Shown in pieces: positions 56,811 to 64,000 of a stretch of DNA of 64,000 bases. The position numbers were made by a program, and so were the translations under genes. The stretch is taken from positions 186,001 through 250,000 of the forward strand of contig NZ_QGKL01000035.1 of NCBI RefSeq assembly GCF_003172895.1, read 5' to 3'. Source of the DNA: Leucothrix arctica (lineage in GTDB: Bacteria; Pseudomonadota; Gammaproteobacteria; Thiotrichales; Thiotrichaceae). A model generated the notes under the pieces. It saw only the letters and a list, made by a program, of their open reading frames with translations, searched no databases and was not told the DNA's origin. Position 1 is the stretch's first letter. Every line of letters begins with the position of its first letter.

Positions 56811-57482
56811 ATGAAAACAATATTCGAATCAAAAGATTGGGCAACATGCTCTACCTGCGGCAGTGCTCGCAACCGAGGCGATAGCTGTGACTATTGCGGG
56901 AGAGTCTATAGTGATGTCATTCACCAAAAACAAAACCCAGCAACAACCTTTCTCAAGTCGTTAAGTCATAAGTACCAAGTTGAGCGGCAGGGTGATGAAC
57001 TACGCATTTCATGGCGCTGGGGTGGTATGAAAAGTGCTGGGTTACTGATCTTTTTTGCGATTTGGAATTCGCTCATCTTTTCAGGGGATTATGGTTTCAG
57101 CGATGACATTAGTTATTGGGAAGCGTTTTTGTCGATCTTTCCCATACCAGCGCTTCATATGGTCGTCGGGATTATTGGGCCAATTTACATTTTAGTGCGC
57201 ATGATCAATAGCACGACCATTAAAGCGAATAGTCAGACGCTCACGGTGACCCATCATCCTATTCCATTGGGAAAGCGTCATCGTTTTCAGTCTTCTGAGA
57301 TAGAACAGCTATTTGTTTCTGAGACTCAGGTTTCTGGTAAAAAGAAAAGCAGGTCTGTGCCAGAGCTGCAACTCATTACCAAGTCTGGCGTTCGTCATCG
57401 CTTGCTGAAAGGAAAGAAGACGGTCGATTTCTCAGATTATGAAATGATGCGAGAGCAGTTATCGAATGCACTGGATATATAG
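56811..57482 (+). CDS. Zinc-ribbon membrane protein of unknown function
   Basis: ATG 56811 gives 223 residues; the longer TTG start at 56766 has no support. Four cysteines near the start (CSTCGSARNRGDSCDYCG) form a zinc ribbon. Two membrane helices follow (SAGLLIFFAIWNSLIFSG and PALHMVVGIIGPIYILVRM), then a C-terminal region that looks like a bacterial PH-type beta domain. No family recognised. The next gene has a similar membrane-helix plus PH-like layout. Confidence 0.68.
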   Translation: MKTIFESKDWATCSTCGSARNRGDSCDYCGRVYSDVIHQKQNPATTFLKSLSHKYQVERQGDELRISWRWGGMKSAGLLIFFAIWNSLIFSGDYGFSDDISYWEAFLSIFPIPALHMVVGIIGPIYILVRMINSTTIKANSQTLTVTHHPIPLGKRHRFQSSEIEQLFVSETQVSGKKKSRSVPELQLITKSGVRHRLLKGKKTVDFSDYEMMREQLSNALDI

Positions 57483-57548
57483 TTAGCGTCGCTACAAGTT
57501 GTTGCGCGTTATCAGTAATTAACTAAGCCGACTTTGAGAGGTGGCATT

Positions 57549-58022
57549 ATGGAATTCAACCTGAGTCAAGATTATATCAGAAAGCAAATCCGTGGCCCTT
57601 TTGTGAATATGATGGTCATATCAATTCCCACAGTTGCTTTTGTAGTAGGGAACTTTGTGTTTGAAAGTGTGATGCATGGAGTTGCGGGACTTATTGTACT
57701 GGTCGTTATACTTCTGATTTTATCTATTGAAGCCATAAAAAAATCTAAATATTGGAAGCGTTTCGGTCCGAGTATTTCGGTTTCAGTACATGATGATTAT
57801 ATTATCGACAAAGGACTTGATGGTGAGAGTAAAATAGCTGTTCAAGCGATTGACTCTGTTCAGGTTAAAATGAAAAAGGGAGATGTCAGGTCTATAAATC
57901 TTAAATCGGTCACAGGCATGAACGGAGAGTTGAAAGGGTATGAAAATATGAAACTTCTTTCTGAAAAAATATCTTCAGTCGTTGGTGAAGATAAAGTAAG
58001 TGTGTCTCGTTCTTTTTTCTAA
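57549..58022 (+). CDS. Two-helix membrane protein with PH-like tail
   Basis: ATG 57549 (after GAGAGG) gives 157 residues: a short cytoplasmic start, two membrane helices (MVISIPTVAFVVGNFVF, GVAGLIVLVVILLILSI), then a soluble part (ISVSVHDDYIIDKGLD, KIAVQAIDSVQVKMKK) that resembles a bPH domain. Unknown function. It probably arose with, or is co-expressed with, the zinc-ribbon gene 67 bases upstream. Confidence 0.62.
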   Translation: MEFNLSQDYIRKQIRGPFVNMMVISIPTVAFVVGNFVFESVMHGVAGLIVLVVILLILSIEAIKKSKYWKRFGPSISVSVHDDYIIDKGLDGESKIAVQAIDSVQVKMKKGDVRSINLKSVTGMNGELKGYENMKLLSEKISSVVGEDKVSVSRSFF

Positions 58023-58104
58023 AAACGCACCGGTAATATGAATTGCATCGTATTCTCAGTTGATGCGATAGTTACCTTAAATAAAATTGACTTGAGATAC
58101 ACCT

Positions 58105-58596
58105 ATGACACGTTTCGCCGTTATCTTAGTGATTGGTTTGCTGTCTTCATCTTCCGTGATCGCTGACTCACACAAAGCAATTACCAGCTCTGCAACAGGG
58201 CAGGCGGTGACGAATATATCTGCCAATGGTGGTTATCCATTTGATGGTCGCGTTGATGAAAAGTCAGACTTGGATGACTTACTCACATTAGCATGGGGCG
58301 AGGCTTCTTTAGGACTTCACCGTGGTCATCGAGAAGTTCGTGCAGTGCTGGAAGTCTTTCTTGGCATCAATCACGACGAAATGCACGTCTTGATGGAAGA
58401 CCATAATTTGAATCTTGCTAAGACTTGTGAATATCTTGGTTTGGAACCAGAAAAATTGGTTGAGTCTCTAACGGCAAGCTTTAATCCGTTTATTCAACAA
58501 GGCGTTGATGGCGGTGTGATTACAGCGACAGAAGCTGAGAGCTGGAAGAAGCAAATACGTGGGGAGTTTAGCCGTCGGGTTTATTGGGTGGGTTGA
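58105..58596 (+). CDS. Exported protein of unknown function
   Basis: A signal peptide (residues 1-21, ending SSVIAD) precedes about 140 residues rich in acidic residues and His (LHRGHREVRAVLE, GINHDEMHVLMEDHN). It ends FSRRVYWVG. I recognise no family. It is convergent with the STAND-TPR gene, nine bases apart. Confidence 0.65.
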   Translation: MTRFAVILVIGLLSSSSVIADSHKAITSSATGQAVTNISANGGYPFDGRVDEKSDLDDLLTLAWGEASLGLHRGHREVRAVLEVFLGINHDEMHVLMEDHNLNLAKTCEYLGLEPEKLVESLTASFNPFIQQGVDGGVITATEAESWKKQIRGEFSRRVYWVG

Positions 58597-58604
58597 TGGC
58601 TTCT

Positions 58605-60320
58605 TTAATCATTTAAATACATCTCCCATCCTTCAAGTCCATTTGGTAAATCAAGCTGCTCGGCCAAACCTGTTAATGCTTCCAACGATTGCGCATGCTC
58701 AATTTTTTTAGCGATTTGATAGGCTTCTGCCCAACTTTTGTACGCTTCTTTTTGTTGGCTATTTTCCCATTGAATATGACCAATATTTATAGTGGTAACA
58801 CATAACCCAGCTGCATCGCCGATTTCCTGTTGAATTGCCAGAGATTGCTGTAGGTATTTGAGTGCCGTTTCATAGTTGCCGCGAACGCGATAGATTTGGG
58901 AAATATTGTTGAGCGTTGCGCCTTTGCCGTACTTATCGCCGATCTCCTGTTGAATGGCAAGAGATTGCTGTAGGTATTTGAGTGCGGTTTTATAGTCGTC
59001 GCGAGCGGAGCAGGCTAGTGAAATATTATTGAGCGTTATGCTTTCGCCGGACTTATCGCCGATCTCCTGTTGAATGACCAAAGATTGCTGTAGGTATTTG
59101 AGTGCGGTTTCATAGTCGCCACGAGCTTGAGCAATAGTAGCCATATTGTTGAGTGTTGTCCCTTCGCCGGACCTATCGCCGATCTCTTGTCTTATGGTCA
59201 GAGAGTGCTGTAAGTATTTGATTGCGGTTTCAAAGTCGCCACGAGCCTTGAATATTTGGGAAATGTTATTGAGCGTTACGCCTTCGCCGGACTTATCGCC
59301 GGTCGCCTGTTTAATGGCCATCGATTGCTGTAGGTATTTGAGTGCGATTTCATAGTCGCCGCGAGCGTGCGCAGTAGTGGCCATGTTGTTAAGTGTTGTG
59401 CCTTCGCCAGATTTATCACCGATCTCCTGTTGAATGGCCAGAGATTGCTGTAGGTATTTGAGTGTGGTCTCATAGTCGCCTCGGGCCTTGAATATTTGGG
59501 AAATATTATTGAGCGTTGAGCTTTCGCCGGACTTTTCGCCAAGCTTTTTATATATCTCGTCTGCGGTTTGGTAGTGTTCTAATGCTATTGTTTTGTTTCC
59601 AAGATGGCTATTTAAAAGTCCTTGATAATTAATCGCTCTTGCTTTTGATTTTAAATCTTCAAGTGCACAAAGTGTCGGTAACCAATGATCCAATATAGTG
59701 TGACGTTCCCCATGCAGCGACAGCTGTGAAATTGTATTGAATGCGCTAGCGGTCAATTCTTCTAAAAGTTCGTTAGATTCTTCTGTATTTGCTTTTGTAA
59801 ATAAAAGCTTCCACCACTTAAAAGCGGTTAACTCTGATGTGTAGTCTACGGCTGCTCGTGAGATGAAGGCATGTGTATCCTGGGGGGATAATTCTTGAGC
59901 AGTCACCAGAGACCTTTTAAGCGACCGTGTAAAACCACCTGTTCTATATTGAGAGTCTTGTAAGAGAAAATACTCCGCAAAAATATCAGGTTGCAGCGAA
60001 CCACTAGGGTTACCAGATAACTGTTTTATAACCTCGATGTAGCGTTCTAGCTCGCTTTCACTATTGGCTATATCTGTTTCGTTTAAAGCATCATAAACAT
60101 GATTTTCATCATGCTCTAGGTCTAAGCCACCCGACAATGTTGCGATAGTGAGTAGTTTATAAATCGAGGCTTTTTCATTTTCTGAGTATTGACTAAGTGT
60201 TGCTTGCCAGCGCTTTTCCTCACGATCTAACACATGTTTTAAAAGCTCTGCTTGCGTCCAGTTTCTAACTTGATGAATACTGTGATGTTTAATCGCGCTA
60301 GCAACCATGCCAATAAACAA
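58605..60320 (-). CDS. TPR-repeat half of a frameshifted STAND NTPase gene
   Basis: A 571-residue frame whose real upstream continuation runs to about 60584. Upstream of the TTG at 60320 the same frame still codes recognisable protein (WEVLETLSNNGRP, QSFLDSLECEEKLP, RVAEQQSWWKSL), so this is the downstream part of the gene at 60560-61519, split by a one-base deletion. The C-terminal half holds six near-identical 40-residue TPR units (GDYETALKYLQQSLAIQQEI) flanked by diverged ones. Restoring the frame gives about 971 residues. Confidence 0.75.
   Translation of the reverse strand: MFIGMVASAIKHHSIHQVRNWTQAELLKHVLDREEKRWQATLSQYSENEKASIYKLLTIATLSGGLDLEHDENHVYDALNETDIANSESELERYIEVIKQLSGNPSGSLQPDIFAEYFLLQDSQYRTGGFTRSLKRSLVTAQELSPQDTHAFISRAAVDYTSELTAFKWWKLLFTKANTEESNELLEELTASAFNTISQLSLHGERHTILDHWLPTLCALEDLKSKARAINYQGLLNSHLGNKTIALEHYQTADEIYKKLGEKSGESSTLNNISQIFKARGDYETTLKYLQQSLAIQQEIGDKSGEGTTLNNMATTAHARGDYEIALKYLQQSMAIKQATGDKSGEGVTLNNISQIFKARGDFETAIKYLQHSLTIRQEIGDRSGEGTTLNNMATIAQARGDYETALKYLQQSLVIQQEIGDKSGESITLNNISLACSARDDYKTALKYLQQSLAIQQEIGDKYGKGATLNNISQIYRVRGNYETALKYLQQSLAIQQEIGDAAGLCVTTINIGHIQWENSQQKEAYKSWAEAYQIAKKIEHAQSLEALTGLAEQLDLPNGLEGWEMYLND
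58795..59560 (-). repeat. Six tandem 120-base TPR-coding repeats
   Basis: Exact 120-base periodicity runs through this segment (for example GATTGCTGTAGGTATTTGAG recurs every 120 bases). Units alternate in their final helix (ISQIFK, MATTAH, ISQIFK, MATIAQ), which suggests that a two-unit, 240-base block was duplicated. The later units differ from one another by only a few bases. Confidence 0.85.
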
Positions 60321-60559
60321 TGGTCGGCCATTGTTACTGAGTGTTTCAAGTACCTCCCAAAAGTCACTGTCTTGGTCTGGTAGTTTTTCCTCACACTCTA
60401 ATGAGTCGAGAAAGCTCTGTAGTGCCTGTTGTTGTTCTGGACGAGTGAGCGGGTGGAGTTCGTGCGGCTCTGGCGTATGTAAATAGCTTTTGCGAGTAGT
60501 TGCATTGGCTGAGCTTGAAGTCAGCGACTTCCACCAGCTTTGTTGTTCGGCAACTCGCT

Positions 60560-61519
60560 CTAAAATAAGTAGCGAACGGGGAAGTCATAGTCGTTTTGGT
60601 GCTGGATAAAATGGTCAATCCAGTTGGCTATTTCGTCTGGGTACTCTGCCGCGTAGTCGATAGTAATTATAGTTGGCCTAGCTGGTTGCCAGTTATCTAG
60701 AGCATCTGACTTGCCAAGTTTGTCTGAGTGCAGAAAGCCGACATCACAATAAGTTTGGCGTGAAAGCAGAGCATCTAAGGCAAGGCGGCTTTTGCCAGTG
60801 CCGCCTTCACCGGTAATGACTAGCCAGCTAAAGTTTTTGTCAGTGTCAAAAAACTCGTTGAGTAACTTTAGGCTGTTATCACGACCGATAAGCTTTGCTT
60901 GGCGACTTTTAAACGTGAGCCATAACGGGCTGCTTTTTTGTGCTTGTTGGTCGAGCGCATTCTCAGTATCTGTGATTAGGAATTCTGGGGTTTGAAGGTC
61001 TAGGTTGAAACTGAGTTGTTCAACGATGTTATCTAGTTGTCTACGAAGTGCGTCCTGTGCTTCTGTTTGTTGGTTTTGACCCAGTAACAGTTGGACTAAG
61101 CCTTGTTGCTCAGGCTTTAAATTTTCCCAGCGTGCTTTATTTGTGATTAGACCTGCTAAGTGTTCATCAGAGGCGATGGTAAACGCTTCTCCAAGGGCAT
61201 TATCGGTTCTTGTTTTGAGCGTATTGAGGATGTTTTGGGTAAAGTTGAAGTACCATTCTTTTTCACTCATTCTATCGTGGAGTTTGGTCATCCAAGCCTT
61301 ACCAACGATCTCGCCAGCTTGAGCTAGACGAGCAATGATAAAGGGTGCGACGTATTTAAGCGCCAGTCGTACACTCGCTTTATTAATGCCAGTTTCTTCG
61401 TGAATCCACTGTGCCAAGACTTTGTTTTTATCATCATCGGTAAAGTACTCCTTAAAGGCGATTAGCTCATCTAAGATTTCCGAGAAGTCTTTGCTGGGGG
61501 GAGTGGGTGTCTTTGGCAT
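60560..61519 (-). CDS. STAND-type P-loop NTPase half of the frameshifted gene
   Basis: A 319-residue N-terminal part: a helical region (residues 1-200), then KLIGRDNSLKLLNEFF, Walker A ITGEGGTGKSRLALDALL (near residue 240) and Walker B PTIITIDYAAEYPD (near 285), the layout of STAND NTPases. It ends at a TAG just where the other frame carries the expected continuation (LLILERVAEQQSWW). STAND-TPR proteins act as signal-sensing switches, some in antiphage defence; that role here is inference. Confidence 0.78.
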   Translation of the reverse strand: MPKTPTPPSKDFSEILDELIAFKEYFTDDDKNKVLAQWIHEETGINKASVRLALKYVAPFIIARLAQAGEIVGKAWMTKLHDRMSEKEWYFNFTQNILNTLKTRTDNALGEAFTIASDEHLAGLITNKARWENLKPEQQGLVQLLLGQNQQTEAQDALRRQLDNIVEQLSFNLDLQTPEFLITDTENALDQQAQKSSPLWLTFKSRQAKLIGRDNSLKLLNEFFDTDKNFSWLVITGEGGTGKSRLALDALLSRQTYCDVGFLHSDKLGKSDALDNWQPARPTIITIDYAAEYPDEIANWIDHFIQHQNDYDFPVRYLF

Positions 61520-61603
61520 TTCACATCCTTATGGTTTGTATAGAAGATTAGCACGGAGTGATGATTTTCAATAATATATCGCTGCGTTTTGGTCAGCGGT
61601 ATT

Positions 61604-61659
61604 TATTCGCGCCATTTTAGGCCTATTTATGGCGCGAATAACGGGTCTAATCGCGCCAT
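61604..61659. promoter_or_regulatory. Large inverted repeat, likely operator
   Basis: TATTCGCGCCAT (61604-61615) and ATGGCGCGAATA (61629-61640) are perfect 12-base inverted arms around a 13-base spacer that is itself nearly palindromic (AGGCCT centre). A third TCGCGCCAT lies at 61651-61659. The set sits in the 219-base gap between the divergent STAND-TPR and Ldh-family genes, so it may be an operator for either or both. Confidence 0.6.
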
Positions 61660-61738
61660 AGCACTCAAGACCATTCAGTGATTAGCGTCATTTTCATATA
61701 AGCTGTACTTCACCTCGCCAAAACAATGAGCCATAAAA

Positions 61739-62749
61739 ATGAACACCGTCACCCTAACACTAGACGAAATCCACACCCTCGCACGCGCTGCTCTCCTAAA
61801 AGCCGGCAGCAACGAAGAGATGGCCAATTGCGTCGCAGACACGGTCACACGCGCAGAACGTGACGGCTCACATTCACACGGTCTTTTCCGTATTCCAGGT
61901 TATGTCGCGTCACTTGTTAGCGGCAAAGTAAACGGCAACGCCAACCCCAAAGTAGAACACATAACTCCAGTGATGATTCGTTGTGATGCAGACAATGCTT
62001 ACGCACCGCTTGCCCACGCAAGATGCCTCGATCAGCTAGCAGAAGCGGCGAAAACCTACGGTATAGCGATGGCGCAAATTACCCGTTCTCATCACTTCGC
62101 AGCGTTGTGGCCTGAGACCGAAACGCTGGCTGAAAAAGGACTCGTCGCATTCACTTGTGTGAACTACATGCCGATGGTTGCGCCCTATGGTGCTAAGGAA
62201 AAAGTCTACGGCACCAACCCCATTTCATTTGCATGGCCAAGAGAGGGAAGTACCCCTGTCGTTTTTGACATGGCGACCTCAGCAATGGCGATGGGTGACA
62301 TACAAGTCGCTGCACGAGATGGTAAAACACTGCCTTCGGGTGTTGGCTTAAATGAAGCGGGCGAACCGACTACCGACCCGAAGGATATCGACCCAAATAC
62401 AGGCGGTGGAATGATCCTGCCATTTGGAGGCTATAAAGGCTCACATATCTCAATGATGGTGGAATTATTGGCAGGGCCATTGATGGGGCAAACGGTGAGT
62501 TTTGAAACCGAAAAAACAGATAATAACGATGGCGGCCCACCTGCTGGCGGTCAGTTTATTTTAGCCATGTCACCTGAAATTACCTCAGGTACGGCAGACT
62601 GGGGAACTGGTGCAGACTCGTTATTTGATAAGCTAAAGTCGTTTGATGGTGTGCGTTTACCCGGTGAGCGCCGCCACAAAAACAGACAAGATACTGGCCC
62701 AAGATCAATCAATGCTGAGTTGGTAAAAACGGTGTCTGATTTAGGATAA
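61739..62749 (+). CDS. Ldh-family NAD(P)H-dependent oxidoreductase
   Basis: A 336-residue malate/L-lactate dehydrogenase-family enzyme (the ordinary Rossmann fold is absent in this family). RAERDGSHSHGLFRIPGY with the catalytic His, ITRSHHFAALWPETE, YGTNPISFAWPREG and GGGMILPFGGYKGSH are signatures. Several members reduce delta1-piperideine-2-carboxylate or pyrroline-2-carboxylate; that is a plausible activity here. The inverted repeat lies about 80-135 bases upstream. Confidence 0.85.
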   Translation: MNTVTLTLDEIHTLARAALLKAGSNEEMANCVADTVTRAERDGSHSHGLFRIPGYVASLVSGKVNGNANPKVEHITPVMIRCDADNAYAPLAHARCLDQLAEAAKTYGIAMAQITRSHHFAALWPETETLAEKGLVAFTCVNYMPMVAPYGAKEKVYGTNPISFAWPREGSTPVVFDMATSAMAMGDIQVAARDGKTLPSGVGLNEAGEPTTDPKDIDPNTGGGMILPFGGYKGSHISMMVELLAGPLMGQTVSFETEKTDNNDGGPPAGGQFILAMSPEITSGTADWGTGADSLFDKLKSFDGVRLPGERRHKNRQDTGPRSINAELVKTVSDLG

Positions 62750-62785
62750 AGATTATTTAATTTATAAATTATTTCAAAATATTTT

Positions 62786-62813
62786 CTTGAAAAGCAAAAA
62801 TACGGCCTCAGAT
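62786..62813 (+). promoter_or_regulatory. Sigma-32-like heat-shock promoter of the Hsp20 gene
   Basis: CTTGAAA (62786-62792) matches the sigma-32 -35 element, and 13 bases later CCTCAGAT (62806-62813) is close to the -10 consensus CCCCATNT. It lies about 87 bases before the hsp20 ATG, leaving a leader of roughly 80 bases. Confidence 0.68.
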
Positions 62814-62819
62814 TATTTT

Positions 62820-62855
62820 TACCAACACTTCGACTCTCTGGGTGTTTTGTTGGTA
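62820..62855 (+). promoter_or_regulatory. Hairpin in the hsp20 leader
   Basis: TACCAACA (62820-62827) and TGTTGGTA (62848-62855) are perfect eight-base arms in the 5' leader of the small heat-shock gene. It does not cover the GGAG ribosome binding site at about 62888, so a thermometer role is only a possibility. Confidence 0.45.
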
Positions 62856-62899
62856 ACAATCATTTTTAATTTCGTATGGCTTCTAATGGAGAATATGTC

Positions 62900-63370
62900 A
62901 TGAACACGATCGATTTATCACCGCTTTACCGTAACAGCATTGGCTTTGACCGCATGGCTTCATTGCTAGATAACGCAATGAGAACAGAGTCTGCAAGCTC
63001 AGGCTATCCCCCTTATAACATCGAGGTGCTAGAGGAAAACCGTTACGCTATTTCACTGGCGATAGCAGGTTTTGCTGAGAGCGACCTAGATATAAACGTA
63101 GAAAAAGGCGTGCTCACCGTCCGTGGCAAAAAGGACGATGAAGCAGAGCGTGAGTACCTACACCGTGGTATTGCTAACCGTGCTTTTGAGCGCAAGTTTA
63201 ACCTTGCTGATCATATAGAAGTAACGGGCGCAGACCTTGCCAACGGCTTACTCACCATCAACTTGCTTAAAGAAATTCCAGAGGCGATGAAGCCACGCAC
63301 TATCTCGATTAACTCGGGTACGTCAGCGGTTGGAAAAGCAACTGAAGAGCCAAAAATACGAGCCGCATAA
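62900..63370 (+). CDS. Small heat-shock protein, Hsp20/alpha-crystallin family
   Basis: ATP-independent holdase that binds unfolded protein. I chose ATG 62900 (156 residues, GGAG upstream), giving the IbpA-type start MNTIDLSPLYRNSIGFDRM. The alpha-crystallin domain has YNIEVLEENRYAISLAIAGF, LTVRGKK and AFERKFNLADHIEV, with the family pattern LANGLLTINL at its end. It is preceded by a sigma-32-like promoter. Confidence 0.93.
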   Translation: MNTIDLSPLYRNSIGFDRMASLLDNAMRTESASSGYPPYNIEVLEENRYAISLAIAGFAESDLDINVEKGVLTVRGKKDDEAEREYLHRGIANRAFERKFNLADHIEVTGADLANGLLTINLLKEIPEAMKPRTISINSGTSAVGKATEEPKIRAA

Positions 63371-63415
63371 AGCTCAACTAGCAGTGTACGCACTGTTTCA
63401 AAACTAGAAAGTAAT

Positions 63416-63448
63416 AGAGCGTGAATGGGAAACTATTCGCGCTTTTTT
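63416..63448 (+). terminator. Terminator after the Hsp20 gene
   Basis: AGCGTGAAT and ATTCGCGCT pair (one G-T) around an eight-base loop, followed by six or seven T. Confidence 0.85.
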
Positions 63449-63511
63449 ATTGATTAATCCAAGACATAAAAGCACTATTGGCTTCGCTATTTTAAATTAT
63501 TAGGAACAACT

Positions 63512-64000
63512 ATGGATCCAATCACTCAAGGTGCTTTTGGTGCGGTATTTGCGCAGTTGCACGGCCGTAAAAAAGACATCGCGAAAGCGGGTGTTATCGG
63601 TGCGTTAGCAGGCATGGCGCCCGACTTGGATATCCTTATTCGTTCGATGAATGATCCGTTGTTGGCGTTGGAATACCACCGTCACTTCACGCATTCGCTA
63701 TTATTTATTCCCTTTGGTGGTTTGATTGTTAGCTTGGTGCTACACCCCTTATTGGGCCGGCGATGGGGGCTGAGTTTTTTACAAACCTTGCTGTGGTGCA
63801 TTATTGGTTATGCCACTCACGCTTTGCTGGACGCGTGTACTAGCTACGGCACGCAGTTGCTTTGGCCGCTGACTAATACTCGTTTTTCATGGGACATTAT
63901 TTCCGTTATTGACCCATTGGTGACCGTGCCAATTTTGGTACTAACGATACTGGCGGCTCGTCGAAAGGCGCGGGGCTATGTGTTTTTAGCCATTGCGTGG
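63512..64000 (+). CDS. Membrane-bound metal-dependent hydrolase (DUF457/YdjM-like), 5' part
   Basis: ATG 63512 after AGGAAC opens a frame that runs to the window edge (163 codons seen). MDPITQGAFGAVFAQ, GALAGMAPDLDILI, and YHRHFTHSLLFIPFGG with its His/Asp pattern are the DUF457 signature. Membrane helices follow (LLFIPFGGLIVSLVLH, VPILVLTILAA). The enzyme activity is not established. Confidence 0.88.
   Translation, partial: MDPITQGAFGAVFAQLHGRKKDIAKAGVIGALAGMAPDLDILIRSMNDPLLALEYHRHFTHSLLFIPFGGLIVSLVLHPLLGRRWGLSFLQTLLWCIIGYATHALLDACTSYGTQLLWPLTNTRFSWDIISVIDPLVTVPILVLTILAARRKARGYVFLAIAW

Noticed and set aside
58795-59560. Regular 120-base repeats resembling a CRISPR-like array
   Set aside because: There are no short repeats with unique spacers; the whole period is coding and translates as TPR units.
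60560-60590. Programmed -1 ribosomal frameshift joining the two halves of the STAND-TPR gene
   Set aside because: The C4 context (TTC CCC GTT) does not fit the canonical X XXY YYZ slippery pattern, and no clear downstream structure was seen; deletion or sequence error is simpler.

Overview
The window is a stretch of chromosome from a gammaproteobacterium. Three things support this: gammaproteobacterial gene blocks (proA-nadD-rsfS-rlmH, maf-rng-tldD-pmbA, ndk-rlmN-pilW-rodZ-hisS-yfgM-bamB, yceD-rpmF-plsX-fabH, leuS-lptE), encoded CCA ends on the tRNAs, and moderate-to-low GC by eye. I lean towards a marine, Thiotrichales-like lineage, but no rRNA is present and that placement is weak. Coding density is high. 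Several gene pairs overlap, both by a few bases inside operons and tail-to-tail between convergent genes.

Layout. 0-5 kb: the end of holA, a leftward operon (amidohydrolase, FixH/YtkA-like protein, di-heme peroxidase), a DoxX-family membrane protein and a LuxR-type regulator. 5-12.6 kb: a housekeeping run for proline and NAD synthesis, ribosome silencing and modification, house-cleaning pyrophosphatase, RNase G and the TldD/PmbA protease. 12.7-15.2 kb: a FadD-like ligase lacking its usual catalytic lysine, overlapping tail-to-tail with a polysaccharide deacetylase. 15.4-24.5 kb: tRNA-Pro, recJ, then the leftward ndk-to-bamB block and a second Maf protein. 24.6-30 kb: yceD-rpmF-plsX-fabH, uvrC and pgsA. 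30-36 kb: fbp, a small kinase, leuS-lptE, a DUF1820 gene and two identical tRNA-Ser genes.

36-64 kb is more accessory. It holds a tiny lipoprotein, a heme-oxygenase-fold enzyme, a decayed secreted nuclease that keeps its GlyGly-CTERM tail, a DUF72 protein, YbaK and a DEAD-box helicase. It continues with PAPS reductase plus a mini-thioredoxin, ribA, a PLP enzyme, a membrane-anchored LEA-like protein, a two-nuclease fusion, an SMR transporter and a GGDEF/EAL sensor. Then come a recC with no recB or recD beside it, a small porin-like protein, a periplasmic thiol-redox pair (redoxin plus DsbD) and three proteins of unknown function. The end holds a STAND-type NTPase/TPR gene split by a frameshift, an Ldh-family reductase, a small heat-shock protein with a sigma-32-like promoter, and a partial DUF457 membrane hydrolase.

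The best leads for something new are the STAND-TPR gene (58.6-61.5 kb), the EEP plus endonuclease I fusion (44.9-46.7 kb), the FadD variant (12.7 kb) and the large inverted repeat at 61.6 kb. I found no CRISPR array, prophage, insertion sequence or complete mobile element.
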